Source of the DNA: Brotonthovivens ammoniilytica
GTDB taxonomy: Bacteria > Bacillota > Clostridia > Lachnospirales > Lachnospiraceae
Assembly: GCF_025566885.1 (NCBI RefSeq)
Contig: NZ_JAOQJQ010000003.1
Location: 1 to 64,000 of the forward strand
DNA: 64,000 nt
Direction of reading: 5' to 3'
Each line of letters opens with the position of its first letter. The first letter of the stretch is position 1. A program made the position numbers and the translations under genes. The notes beneath the pieces are model-generated. The model was not told the origin of the DNA and made no database searches. It worked only from the letters and a program-made list of their open reading frames with translations. Shown in pieces: positions 11,577 to 19,711 of this stretch.

Positions 11577-12914
11577 ATGAGTGCGATAGGCATTATAGGT
11601 ATTTTAATAGGTATTGTATTATTGATCTGGCTGACAGTAAAGGGAATTCATGTTGTAATTCTTGCGCCGGCCTGTGCACTGCTTGTAATTGTGATGAATC
11701 AGATGGCGCCGCTGACCAGTCTGACAGAAGTATTTATGGGCGGAGCCATGGGATTTTTCAAAAATATGTTTTTTGTATTGCTTTTGGGGGCGCTGTTTGC
11801 CCAGATTTTTGAAAAGTCAGGAGCGGCGTTAAGCATTACAAATGGTATTCTGGGTGTGTTTGTCAAAGGTGATATGCGGTCATCCAGAGGAATTTTAACC
11901 TGTGTTATTTCACAGATTGTGATTGCGGCAATTTTTATGTTTGGCGGAATTGATGGTATGACAGAGTTGATTACCGTATTTCCCATCTGTCTTGCTATGT
12001 GCAAAAAGATGAATATCACAAGGAATCTGGTGCCGGCACTGGCATTTACAACTGGTGTGTGGGCGATGTGTTCACCAGGAGCGCCTCAGGCGGTAAATGA
12101 AATTGCGGCAAAGCTTTGTGGAACAACGGCATCTGCCGGTCTGGTGCCCGGAATTATTGCAGCGGCCTGCATGGCAGTATTTACCATCTGGTATTTGTAT
12201 TTTGAAATGAAACGCGCTATGAAGCTGGGACTGACATTTGAGAGCCTTCCAGATGATCCGGATATGTCAGATGAGCGAAGACTTCCAAACTTCTGGGTCA
12301 GCATCATCCCTATGGCAGTTATTTTTGCTACATATAATTTCCTTCATCTTCAGCTGGTAACAGCATTGGCTATTGGTGTTATTTTATCCTTCGTTTTGCT
12401 GATGCCCACATTGCTGGAAGGAGAGAAAGGCCGTTTTGGAGAATTTACCACTGTATTATCCAAAGGTGCGGATGTAGGTGTGCGGATTACAATTATTGCG
12501 GCAGTATTGGCCGGATTTGGCAATGTAGTATCTAACACGCCAACCTTTACGCCGCTGATTGAGAAACTGTCTAGTACCCCGATTCCAATCCTGTTTATCT
12601 GTCTGGTATTGGTTGCAGTTATCTGTGCCATTACGTCAAACAGCAACGGAGGCATTCAGGTTGCTTTAAATATTACCATTCCAATGGCACAGCAGGCCGG
12701 TGTCAGTATGGCCGCTCTGCACAGAGTTGCAATTTTTGCGGCAAGTTCTTTAAATACGCTTCCCACGAATCCGGGAGTTATGATTACCTGCCAGCTGGCA
12801 AAGGTGCCTATGAAGGCAGCATACCGGCCGATTTTTGTATTAACAGTAGTGGCGCCTTTTGTAGGAGCTGTGATTGTTGCGGTACTTTACATGCTGTTTC
12901 CGGGAATGGCCTGA
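11577..12914 (+). CDS. GntP-family permease (organic acid:H+ symporter)
   Basis: 445 residues, about 12 membrane segments, with the GntP/ion-transporter superfamily pattern (early GIVLLIWLTVKGIHVVILAP; late LNTLPTNPGVMITCQLAKVP). Known members import gluconate, glycerate and related hydroxy acids. Here it closes the ferredoxin-flavoprotein operon, so the likely cargo is an acidic aromatic or alicyclic compound or product of the island; this is inference. Inner membrane. Confidence 0.85.
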   Translation: MSAIGIIGILIGIVLLIWLTVKGIHVVILAPACALLVIVMNQMAPLTSLTEVFMGGAMGFFKNMFFVLLLGALFAQIFEKSGAALSITNGILGVFVKGDMRSSRGILTCVISQIVIAAIFMFGGIDGMTELITVFPICLAMCKKMNITRNLVPALAFTTGVWAMCSPGAPQAVNEIAAKLCGTTASAGLVPGIIAAACMAVFTIWYLYFEMKRAMKLGLTFESLPDDPDMSDERRLPNFWVSIIPMAVIFATYNFLHLQLVTALAIGVILSFVLLMPTLLEGEKGRFGEFTTVLSKGADVGVRITIIAAVLAGFGNVVSNTPTFTPLIEKLSSTPIPILFICLVLVAVICAITSNSNGGIQVALNITIPMAQQAGVSMAALHRVAIFAASSLNTLPTNPGVMITCQLAKVPMKAAYRPIFVLTVVAPFVGAVIVAVLYMLFPGMA

Positions 12915-13010
12915 ATATTTAAGCGTGATAAAAGACGGATTTTTTTCAGATATAAGATCAGCAGGAAAGAGAGCATTTGATATTGCCGGACTATAATAAA
13001 ATATGTATGC

Positions 13011-13044
13011 TAAGAGCTTTGGTGTGAAAATGCCAAAGCTCTTA
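13011..13044 (+). terminator. Hairpin terminator after the permease
   Basis: Perfect 12-bp stem TAAGAGCTTTGG / CCAAAGCTCTTA with a 10-base loop. It lacks a long T-run, so it may also act as an RNA stabiliser. Confidence 0.6.
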
Positions 13045-13082
13045 ATCATTGTGTTTCCAGAGAACAACAGGAGAATAGCACC

Positions 13083-13111
13083 TGTTGCGATCTGGGAATT
13101 TTTTTGTTGCA
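13083..13111 (+). promoter_or_regulatory. Paired TGTTGC repeats, candidate sigma-54 enhancer site
   Basis: TGTTGCG at 13083 and TGTTGCA at 13105 lie 22 bases apart, about 175-200 bases upstream of the sigma-54 promoter at 13285. The same word (as TGCAACA) is found upstream of the two other sigma-54 promoters, which suggests the binding site of the activator at 19712. The rest of 12915-13382 contains no gene I can support. Confidence 0.45.
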
Positions 13112-13284
13112 AAAATGGTGAATTCTAAAGTGAAAAAGGATTTTGGCACTGTACGAAAGGAAAACGCTGAGAATGCATGACATCCATTTACAGATTCGCG
13201 CAGCGCCTTAAAATCAGGCAGTTAATGGAAAATAAAAGAACAGATCCTCATGATTTTTCTGGTTCTGTATTTGGAGAGAAAATC

Positions 13285-13300
13285 TGGCATAGGATTTGCA
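13285..13300 (+). promoter_or_regulatory. Sigma-54 (-24/-12) promoter of the dehydrogenase-thiolase operon
   Basis: TGGCATA-GGAT-TTGCA: the GG and GC doublets are exactly 10 bases apart, and the match to the TGGCAyr-N4-TTGCw consensus is good. It lies 82 bases upstream of the dehydrogenase start. Confidence 0.8.
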
Positions 13301-13382
13301 ATGTTAGTATAGCGCATAAGCCAAAATCCAAGAAGCAGTATAGAGGAAATTTGGAAAAAACAGGAAGGGAGCAGAAAAATAA

Positions 13383-14327
13383 ATGGATCTTAAAAAAAGG
13401 GTGGCGGTGCTGGGAGCCGGGAAAATGGGACTGGGTATTGCCCAGCTGTTTGCATCCAAAGGTCATCAGGTCAAAGTAATATATGTATACGATGACAAGA
13501 CAAGATATGATGCAAAAGCCGTTCTAACAGAGAATCTTCAGGTTCTGGCAGAAAATGAAGTATTAAAGGCGGAGGAAATCCCACAGATTCTTCAAAGAAT
13601 CAGCTTTGTGGATGCAATTGAAGAGGTGTCAGATTTTGCAGATATTGTATTTGAATGTATCATTGAAAAACTGGAAATCAAGCAGGAGTATTTTGCGCGG
13701 ATGGATCAGATTTTTCCGGTGGAAACAATTTTGGCCACGAATACATCAGCGATTGGAATTACAGAGATTGCAGAAAAATCTGTACACAGAGAGCGTATTA
13801 TTGGAACCCACTACTGGAATCCTGCCTATCTGGTTCCGCTGGTGGAGGTTATAAAAACAAAATATGTTTCAGATCAGATTGTACAGGATACCTATGATCT
13901 GCTGAAGCAGGCAGGGAAAAAGCCGGTAATTGTAAAAAAAGATGTTCCCGGTTTTCTGGCAAATCGGATGCAGCATGCGCTGTTTCGGGAAGCATTATCT
14001 ATTATTGAGCAGGATATTGCAGATCCGGCAGCTGTAGACGATGCCATTAAATATGGCTTTGGCATGCGCCTTGGAATCTGTGCGCCTGTGGAAGTAATGG
14101 ATATGGGGGGCTTGGATTTAACCTACAATATTCATAAATATTTGTTCCCGCATCTTGAAAATTCCACGGAGCCGTCTAAATTGCTGACAGAGCGGATTGA
14201 AAGGGGCGATCTGGGATTTAAAACCGGGCAGGGGCTTGAAGCCTGGTCAGAGGAAGAGGTAAAGAGTGCAAACAAAGAGCTGACAGAAGGGCTGATTAAA
14301 GTGGCGCGGGCGCTGGGAAGACTGTAA
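13383..14327 (+). CDS. 3-hydroxyacyl-CoA dehydrogenase family protein
   Basis: 314 residues: an N-terminal NAD-binding Rossmann fold with GAGKMG at residues 11-16, the catalytic region NTSAIGI followed by GTHYWNP, then the helical C-terminal dimer domain (DVPGFLANRMQHALFREAL). Known members oxidise (S)-3-hydroxyacyl-CoA to 3-oxoacyl-CoA, but relatives act on free 3-hydroxy acids, for example L-carnitine or 3-hydroxy-5-oxohexanoate. The GTHYWNPAYLVPLVEV segment differs from the usual GMHFFNP, which fits a non-standard substrate. First gene after the sigma-54 promoter at 13285 and 51 bases before the thiolase. Confidence 0.88.
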   Translation: MDLKKRVAVLGAGKMGLGIAQLFASKGHQVKVIYVYDDKTRYDAKAVLTENLQVLAENEVLKAEEIPQILQRISFVDAIEEVSDFADIVFECIIEKLEIKQEYFARMDQIFPVETILATNTSAIGITEIAEKSVHRERIIGTHYWNPAYLVPLVEVIKTKYVSDQIVQDTYDLLKQAGKKPVIVKKDVPGFLANRMQHALFREALSIIEQDIADPAAVDDAIKYGFGMRLGICAPVEVMDMGGLDLTYNIHKYLFPHLENSTEPSKLLTERIERGDLGFKTGQGLEAWSEEEVKSANKELTEGLIKVARALGRL

Positions 14328-14378
14328 AAGTTTTTGTGGATGTTTGTGCCGGATAATTAAGAAAAGAGGATCAATGAA

Positions 14379-15557
14379 ATGAGAAATGTTGTAATTGCTG
14401 CAGGCTGCAGGACGCCCATTGGTACAATGGGGGGACAATTTAAAACACTGACATCACTGGATTTGTCCATTCCGGTTATGCAGAATCTGATAAAACGTTC
14501 CGGAATTGACAGTGGAATGATAGAGGATGTGATCTGGGGATGCAATTATCAGAGAACTTATAAAGAAAATAACCTTGCCCGTGTGGCGGCAGTAAAAGCC
14601 GGGCTGCCGGTAACTGTTCCGGGGATTACGGTACATAGAAATTGTACATCTTCCATGTCTTCTATCCAGATGGGATATTATCAGATTAAGGCCGGGGAGG
14701 CTGATTGTATTATGGCCGGAGGAGCCGACAGCATGAGCACCGCGCCTCATATGGTATTTCATGCAAGATATGGACAAAAATACGGCAATATGGAACTGAG
14801 AGATTCTATGTGGGATTCTCTTACAAATCTGGGTGTAGGGCCTGCTATGGGAATTACAGCAGAAAATGTTGCTGATAAGTATGATGTCACAAGAGAACAG
14901 ATGGACGCTTATTCTCTGCGGTCTCAGAAACGGGCGGCAGCAGCTATGGACGCAGGAAAATTTGAAGAGGAGATTATACCTGTTACAGTTTCCACACGAA
15001 AAGGAGAAACCGTTTTTCGGACCGATGAATATCCGAAACGCAATGCGACTTTAGAGGGACTTGAAAGATTAAAGCCTGCATTTAAAGAAGGCGGAAAAGT
15101 GACTGCAGGAAATGCATCGGGAATGAATGATGCGGCATCTGGCGTTATTTTAGTAGAAGAGGAAAAAGCGAAAGAACTGGGGCTTCCGATTCTGGCCCGG
15201 ATTGTCAGTGTGGCAACCACTGGTGTAGAGCCGGAGCTTATGGGTATCGGTCCCATCAGCGCTACAAAAAAAGCATTAAAAAAAGCAGGACTGACTATTG
15301 AGGATATTGACCTGTTTGAAATTAATGAAGCCTTTGCATCTCAGTGTCTGGCCTGCCAGAAAGAACTGGGAATTCCGGATGATAAACTCAATGTTAACGG
15401 CGGAGGAATCTCTCTTGGTCATCCTGTTGGTGCAACAGGGTCCAGAATTGTAATCTCTTTGATGTATGAAATGATAAGAAGAGAAAATCGTTATGGTGCA
15501 GCCACTCTTTGTGCCGGCGGGGGTATGGGAACTGCTGTAATCATAGAGCGGATTTAG
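14379..15557 (+). CDS. Thiolase (acetyl-CoA acyltransferase)
   Basis: 392 residues, the normal length of thiolase II. The nucleophile is C89 (HRNCTSSMSS, in place of the more common VCGSG), the catalytic His is in NVNGGGISLGHPVGATGSR, and the second Cys is in CAGGGMG. It cleaves 3-oxoacyl-CoA with CoA, or condenses two acetyl-CoA. It follows the dehydrogenase in one operon, giving the last two steps of a beta-oxidation-like sequence. No CoA ligase or CoA transferase is seen in the island, so activation must come from elsewhere. Confidence 0.93.
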   Translation: MRNVVIAAGCRTPIGTMGGQFKTLTSLDLSIPVMQNLIKRSGIDSGMIEDVIWGCNYQRTYKENNLARVAAVKAGLPVTVPGITVHRNCTSSMSSIQMGYYQIKAGEADCIMAGGADSMSTAPHMVFHARYGQKYGNMELRDSMWDSLTNLGVGPAMGITAENVADKYDVTREQMDAYSLRSQKRAAAAMDAGKFEEEIIPVTVSTRKGETVFRTDEYPKRNATLEGLERLKPAFKEGGKVTAGNASGMNDAASGVILVEEEKAKELGLPILARIVSVATTGVEPELMGIGPISATKKALKKAGLTIEDIDLFEINEAFASQCLACQKELGIPDDKLNVNGGGISLGHPVGATGSRIVISLMYEMIRRENRYGAATLCAGGGMGTAVIIERI

Positions 15558-15574
15558 GGATAAGAGTAAAAAGC

Positions 15575-15613
15575 TGCAACAGGCAGACCGGTGAGCGTTG
15601 CGGGTGCGCAACA
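15575..15613 (+). promoter_or_regulatory. TGCAACA repeats, candidate enhancer upstream of the cyclase
   Basis: TGCAACA at 15575-15581, and an inverted repeat GTTGCG-GGTG-CGCAAC at 15597-15612 continuing to A15613. They lie 50-90 bases upstream of the sigma-54 promoter at 15662 and share the core word with 13083 and 21316. Confidence 0.45.
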
Positions 15614-15661
15614 GATCAGACTGCCAGAGGCGTAAACAGTGCAGTTTCCGGTGATTTATTT

Positions 15662-15677
15662 TGGCATGTGTTTTGCA
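15662..15677 (+). promoter_or_regulatory. Sigma-54 promoter of the cyclase operon
   Basis: TGGCATG-TGTT-TTGCA with the exact GG-N10-GC spacing, 62 bases before the cyclase start. Very good consensus match. Confidence 0.85.
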
Positions 15678-15738
15678 ATAAATAAATCCGGAAGCCAAAA
15701 GGCGTAAATAAATTAAGTTAGAGAAAAGGAGAATCATT

Positions 15739-16557
15739 ATGGGAAAACAAGTATTAGTAGATTTATCACATCCGTTTGGAAGAGGAAATCCATTATGGCC
15801 GTCAAATGGAGATTTTCATATTGACAGAGTGCAGCATATGCCGATGCATTACAGATTGCTGCAGACATTTAACGATTTTCATATGCACAATAGTACACAT
15901 GCGGATTCCCCGTCTCATGTAATACCGGAAGGTGCATTTACACATGAACTTCCATTAGAGAATTATTATGGAGAGGCTGTCTGCCTGGACATTCCTAAAA
16001 AGCACTGGGAGCTGATTACGGTAGAAGACATTGAAAATGCGGCCAAAAAAGTAGAAGGCGGCATCAAAGAAGGAGACTGGGTACTTCTTTGTACTGGTAT
16101 GCATAAACGCTGGGGAGAAAATGATGATTATTTTGCTTACAGTCCGGGATTATCCATTGACGGAGCCAAATGGTTTGTAGAGCATAAAGTAAAAGGCGTT
16201 GGTTTTGATATGCAGGCCATTGACCATATTTTATATACATATGCTGCTCAGCACGGTCCGGGGCCTTATGTTCCAAGAATTGTTGATGAATATAAAAAAG
16301 AATTCGGTCATGATCCCCTGGAGGATTTTCCGGAATGGGAGCCGTGTCACGAGATTTTACTTGGAAATAACGTTATGGGTATTGAGAACCTTGGGGGAGA
16401 TATCGAAAAAGTCAAGGGACAGCGGTTTATGTTCTGTGCATTTCCATTGAGATGGTATATGGGAGACGGAACCATTGTACGTGCGGTTGCTTTCATTGAC
16501 GAGGATAAGATTAATAAAGATGTGCCTGACCGGGTTTACAAATACGGTGTATATTAA
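15739..16557 (+). CDS. Cyclase-family metal hydrolase (ring-opening candidate)
   Basis: 272 residues of the cyclase/kynurenine formamidase family (PF04199). The metal motif HxGTHxDxPxH appears as H50-x3-H54-x-D56-x3-H60, with N51 in place of the usual second-position residue. Members hydrolyse formylkynurenine, isatin and, in anaerobic phloroglucinol breakdown, as I recall it, the cyclic 1,3-diketone dihydrophloroglucinol. With PhlG-type hydrolases nearby, hydrolytic opening of a reduced phloroglucinol-type ring is the most coherent role, though it is inference. It heads a sigma-54-driven operon with the MFS transporter, DUF362 protein and a 91-residue protein. Confidence 0.85.
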   Translation: MGKQVLVDLSHPFGRGNPLWPSNGDFHIDRVQHMPMHYRLLQTFNDFHMHNSTHADSPSHVIPEGAFTHELPLENYYGEAVCLDIPKKHWELITVEDIENAAKKVEGGIKEGDWVLLCTGMHKRWGENDDYFAYSPGLSIDGAKWFVEHKVKGVGFDMQAIDHILYTYAAQHGPGPYVPRIVDEYKKEFGHDPLEDFPEWEPCHEILLGNNVMGIENLGGDIEKVKGQRFMFCAFPLRWYMGDGTIVRAVAFIDEDKINKDVPDRVYKYGVY

Positions 16558-16629
16558 GCCCCAAAGATAAAAGCTTGTTTTAGGCTTGTATTGCCGGGAT
16601 GAGAAGTGATGAAAGGAATAGGAGAGGTT

Positions 16630-17907
16630 ATGGATAAAAAGAACAATCATTCTCTGTTTGATTTTGGAAAAGCCGGATGGGGAACCATTATTTTCTGTAT
16701 GGCAATGTTCTGGTTTTTTGTAGGGTTTTGTACAGATGGAAATAATGTAACTGCGCCGGCTGTAGCTGCCCATCTGGGAATTCAGCCCGGAACCGTGCTT
16801 CAGATGAACTCATACGGCGGTATGATCGGCGTGGTTTTCTACATTGCAATGGGACAGCTGACACGTAAAATAGGAGCGCGAAAAGTTTCCGGAATTTCCC
16901 TGTTTATATCAGCGGCAGCCTATATTGTTATCGGAAACTGTCCGAATCTCGCTGTATACACGATTGCCTATGTCTGTTTGATTGGTTCTATTATGTCGGC
17001 GGGCTATGTAGTGGGCGGCGCGCTGGTGGCTCAGTGGTTTCCAAAGAGAAAAGGCGTTGTTATGGGATATACAACCATGGGACTGAATATTGCATCTGCC
17101 ACATGGGTTCCTATGATGACATTTATTGTAAATAAAATGGGATTTGAAAAGGGTGTGATTATCCCGGCGGTTTTGGTAGCAGTTCTTGCAGTGATCGGTC
17201 TTGTATTTATGCGGAATACCCCTCAGGAGAGAGGTATCAATCCGGACTGTGTATCAGATGAAGTGTATAAAGCAGAATACGATCAGGATGATGCGGAACA
17301 TGATACAAGATGGACTGTGAAAAAATTATTGAAAACCCGCGCGGTGTGGACAGTAGCCCTTGCAACAGGAATTTTACAATGCTGCTCTACAGGCGTTATG
17401 AGCCAGCTGGTTGTCCGTAATCAGGAGCTTGGAATGTCTGCCACACAGGCGGTATCCATGATGACGATTATTGCTGTTGTGGGAATTTTTGGTTCCTGGC
17501 TGATTGGTGTATTTGACGATAAGTTTGGAACTAAAAAAGTTATGATTATTTTCTGTATCTGGTATGCTGCGGCAATTTTGGCCAACGTAACAGATACCAG
17601 ATGGGGAATGTATCTGGCTGTATTTATGATTGGAATATCCATTGGAGGATCGGCAAACTTTATGACCTCTTTTCCCTCTTCTGTATTTGGAAGACACGGA
17701 TTTGAAAAAGTCAACAGCGTAATATTCCCGATTCAGTCCATTGTAACGGCCAGTGCATTTCTGATTGACGGAATCAGTCTTAATGTAACCGGAAGCCTTC
17801 GATGGAGTTACCTTGTGCTGGCGATTATCGGATTAATAGATATTATTTTTGTGGGTCTGACAAAAGATCATGAATTTAATCTTGACTGGAAAAAACAAAG
17901 CGTTTGA
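16630..17907 (+). CDS. MFS transporter, OFA (oxalate/formate antiporter-like) type
   Basis: About 425 residues with 12 predicted membrane helices. The pattern (SYGGMIGVVFYIAMGQLTRKIGARKV after helix 2; GSWLIGVFDDKFGTKKV after helix 8) is typical of OFA-type major facilitators that exchange organic acids. Start chosen at MDKKNN because AGGAG sits 7 bases upstream; a start 24 bases earlier is possible. As the second gene of the cyclase operon it may import the substrate or export an acidic end product. Confidence 0.87.
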   Translation: MDKKNNHSLFDFGKAGWGTIIFCMAMFWFFVGFCTDGNNVTAPAVAAHLGIQPGTVLQMNSYGGMIGVVFYIAMGQLTRKIGARKVSGISLFISAAAYIVIGNCPNLAVYTIAYVCLIGSIMSAGYVVGGALVAQWFPKRKGVVMGYTTMGLNIASATWVPMMTFIVNKMGFEKGVIIPAVLVAVLAVIGLVFMRNTPQERGINPDCVSDEVYKAEYDQDDAEHDTRWTVKKLLKTRAVWTVALATGILQCCSTGVMSQLVVRNQELGMSATQAVSMMTIIAVVGIFGSWLIGVFDDKFGTKKVMIIFCIWYAAAILANVTDTRWGMYLAVFMIGISIGGSANFMTSFPSSVFGRHGFEKVNSVIFPIQSIVTASAFLIDGISLNVTGSLRWSYLVLAIIGLIDIIFVGLTKDHEFNLDWKKQSV

Positions 17908-17983
17908 TAAGACAAAGAAACAGAATATGTGCAGGCGGGATTCTTTTCCGGAAAGTCTGCATAAGAATAGAGGAGGAAACAGC

Positions 17984-19273
17984 ATGGCAAAGAAATCTTT
18001 AGTTGCCCTTGCCAAAGGAACCGGTGTACAGGAGAATGTAACAAAGGTTTTTGATCTGATGGGCGGAGTAGAGCATGTAATTCGAAAAGGCTCCACGGTG
18101 GTTTTAAAGCCCAATGCCGGTCATGCGGAGCCGCCGGAAACGTCTGTCTGCACGAATCCGGAAGTGGTAAGAGCGGTTATCCGTGAAGTGAAAAAGGCAT
18201 CGCCAAAAAGAATTATTATAGCAGAGGCGGCGGCTATTGGCTGCGATACGCTGGAGTGCTTTAAGGTCAGCGGTATTGAGGCCGTTGCAGAGGAAGAAAA
18301 TGTAGAACTTATGGATATTAAGCGGGATAAAGATCTAGTGAATATTGCAGTTCGTGATTACAGATCGAATATTGATCATGTGCTGCTTCCAAGGTTCTTA
18401 TTAGAAGCCGATCATCTGATTAATTTGCCCATTTTGAAAGCACACGCAAGTATGGTGTTTTCCGGTGCCTTAAAAAATATTAAAGGTGTGGTTCAGGATA
18501 AAGTACATATGCAGATGCATCAGCAGAACCTGACTATGGCAATGATGGATGTGTGGTCTGCCTGCCGTGCAGATATTAATATTATGGATGCCATGCATGC
18601 GGCAAGCGGCTACAGCCCTCATATGCCGGTGCCCATTGACACTAATATGGTACTCGGGTCAAAGGATCCGGTAGCCATTGACCGGGTAGCCTGCGAGGTG
18701 ACGGGTATTGACACAACTTGTGTAGATTATTTTAAGGTTGCGGCAGAAACCGGACTTGGCAATTATGATATGGAAAACATTGAGGTAGTTGGAAATACCA
18801 TTGAAGAGTGCTACAAGAAAATGTGGATTCCATACATTGGCGATATGAGCACCAGATGGCCGGAATATGATGTACGGTGTGAAGGCGCCTGCTCTAGCTG
18901 TCAGGCATTGCTGGCTATCAATATGGAAGAGCTAAAGGCAGTAAATGAGTATGATAAAAATGCCGGAATGACAGTTGTAATCGGAGGAAAGAATGAGATT
19001 CCAAAAGATATTCCGGATGAAAAAATTGTGCTTCACGGAAACTGCACAAAAAAATATTTAAAAGATCATCCGAATGCATACTGGATTTTAGGATGTCCGC
19101 CAAACGAGCCGGCTTTGTATCTGACTGTACAGAGAAAAGAAGTAATCAATGGAATGGGCGATCAGGAAGAAGAAATTATCCGCCCGTGTATGGCAAGAGA
19201 TGCTGCAGTCTGGCGGGATTATGTTTTTGAAGCCGCAGAGAAATATTATTCAGAGCATCCGGGGGAAAAATAA
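17984..19273 (+). CDS. DUF362-family protein
   Basis: 429 residues matching the DUF362 family (VVLKPNAGH near residue 38; HLINLPILKAHASMVFSGALKN; the C-terminal GCPPNEP). Some members carry Fe-S clusters. Here a C-x3-C-x2-C group (CEGACSSC) near residue 305 and further cysteines (NCTKKY, GCPP) are present without a classical ferredoxin domain. Its biochemical role is unknown to me. It overlaps the next small gene by one base (TAATG), so the two proteins are probably made in equal amounts. Start after GAGGAGGAAACAGC. Confidence 0.8.
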   Translation: MAKKSLVALAKGTGVQENVTKVFDLMGGVEHVIRKGSTVVLKPNAGHAEPPETSVCTNPEVVRAVIREVKKASPKRIIIAEAAAIGCDTLECFKVSGIEAVAEEENVELMDIKRDKDLVNIAVRDYRSNIDHVLLPRFLLEADHLINLPILKAHASMVFSGALKNIKGVVQDKVHMQMHQQNLTMAMMDVWSACRADINIMDAMHAASGYSPHMPVPIDTNMVLGSKDPVAIDRVACEVTGIDTTCVDYFKVAAETGLGNYDMENIEVVGNTIEECYKKMWIPYIGDMSTRWPEYDVRCEGACSSCQALLAINMEELKAVNEYDKNAGMTVVIGGKNEIPKDIPDEKIVLHGNCTKKYLKDHPNAYWILGCPPNEPALYLTVQRKEVINGMGDQEEEIIRPCMARDAAVWRDYVFEAAEKYYSEHPGEK

Positions 19274-19548
19274 TGGATGATTATGTATTTGTCGATGTAG
19301 ATCCAAAATTTCGGCAGCTATTGAAATCTATTTTTACAGATGAATTTATGAAAAGCTTTACGAATTTTGAAAATTTTGAAGGATTTCAGTATTCCAGTGC
19401 GGTAATTACCAACTGGAATTCTGAACGGATGGTATATTCTCAGCTTCTGATGGACAATTTTGTAAGAGAAAGCACCAGGTTTTCTTCCTGGAATGAAATG
19501 GTGATTGCCGCGTCAGATCAGCGGTTTGGAAAAGCAAAAGTAAATTAG
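19273..19548 (+). CDS. Small protein of unknown function, coupled to DUF362
   Basis: 91 residues, no signal peptide or membrane helix, rich in aromatic residues (FTNFENFEGFQY). I do not recognise a family. It has the last position in the sigma-54 cyclase operon, starts on the stop codon of the DUF362 gene, and ends before a strong terminator. A small subunit of, or chaperone for, the DUF362 protein is possible. Confidence 0.7.
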   Translation: MDDYVFVDVDPKFRQLLKSIFTDEFMKSFTNFENFEGFQYSSAVITNWNSERMVYSQLLMDNFVRESTRFSSWNEMVIAASDQRFGKAKVN

Positions 19549-19575
19549 AACCATAATAACATAAACCTCTACAAT

Positions 19576-19616
19576 AAAAGAACCGGGATACTGCAGGGAC
19601 AGTTCCTGGTTCTTTT
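19576..19616. terminator. Bidirectional terminator between convergent genes
   Basis: Stem AAAAGAACCGGGA / TTCCTGGTTCTTTT. It carries A- and T-runs on both sides, so it can serve the cyclase operon (+) and the regulator gene (-). Confidence 0.85.
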
Positions 19617-19618
19617 CA

Positions 19619-19697
19619 CTCTATAGGAAATACCGTGTTGTGATAAAGCTGAAAAGTACCGATTCCTATAGAGCCAAAAACGCTTTGCTGTGGCAGG
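19619..19697. repeat. Intergenic palindromic repeat, copy 1
   Basis: A 55-base element (19619-19673) bounded by CTCTATAGGAA and its exact complement TTCCTATAGAG, with a near-identical second copy at 32432-32486. Similarity continues past the palindrome (CAAAAACGCT, then GCTGTGG) for about 20 more bases. Both copies directly follow a Rho-independent terminator. No coding capacity. It could be a REP/MITE-like unit or a structured RNA. Confidence 0.75.
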
Positions 19698-19711
19698 ATT
19701 CTTTTTCAAAT

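Noticed and set aside
13177..13479. 100-codon frame before the 3-hydroxyacyl-CoA dehydrogenase
   Set aside because: It covers the sigma-54 promoter and overlaps the dehydrogenase gene in another frame. It has no ribosome site and unusual composition.
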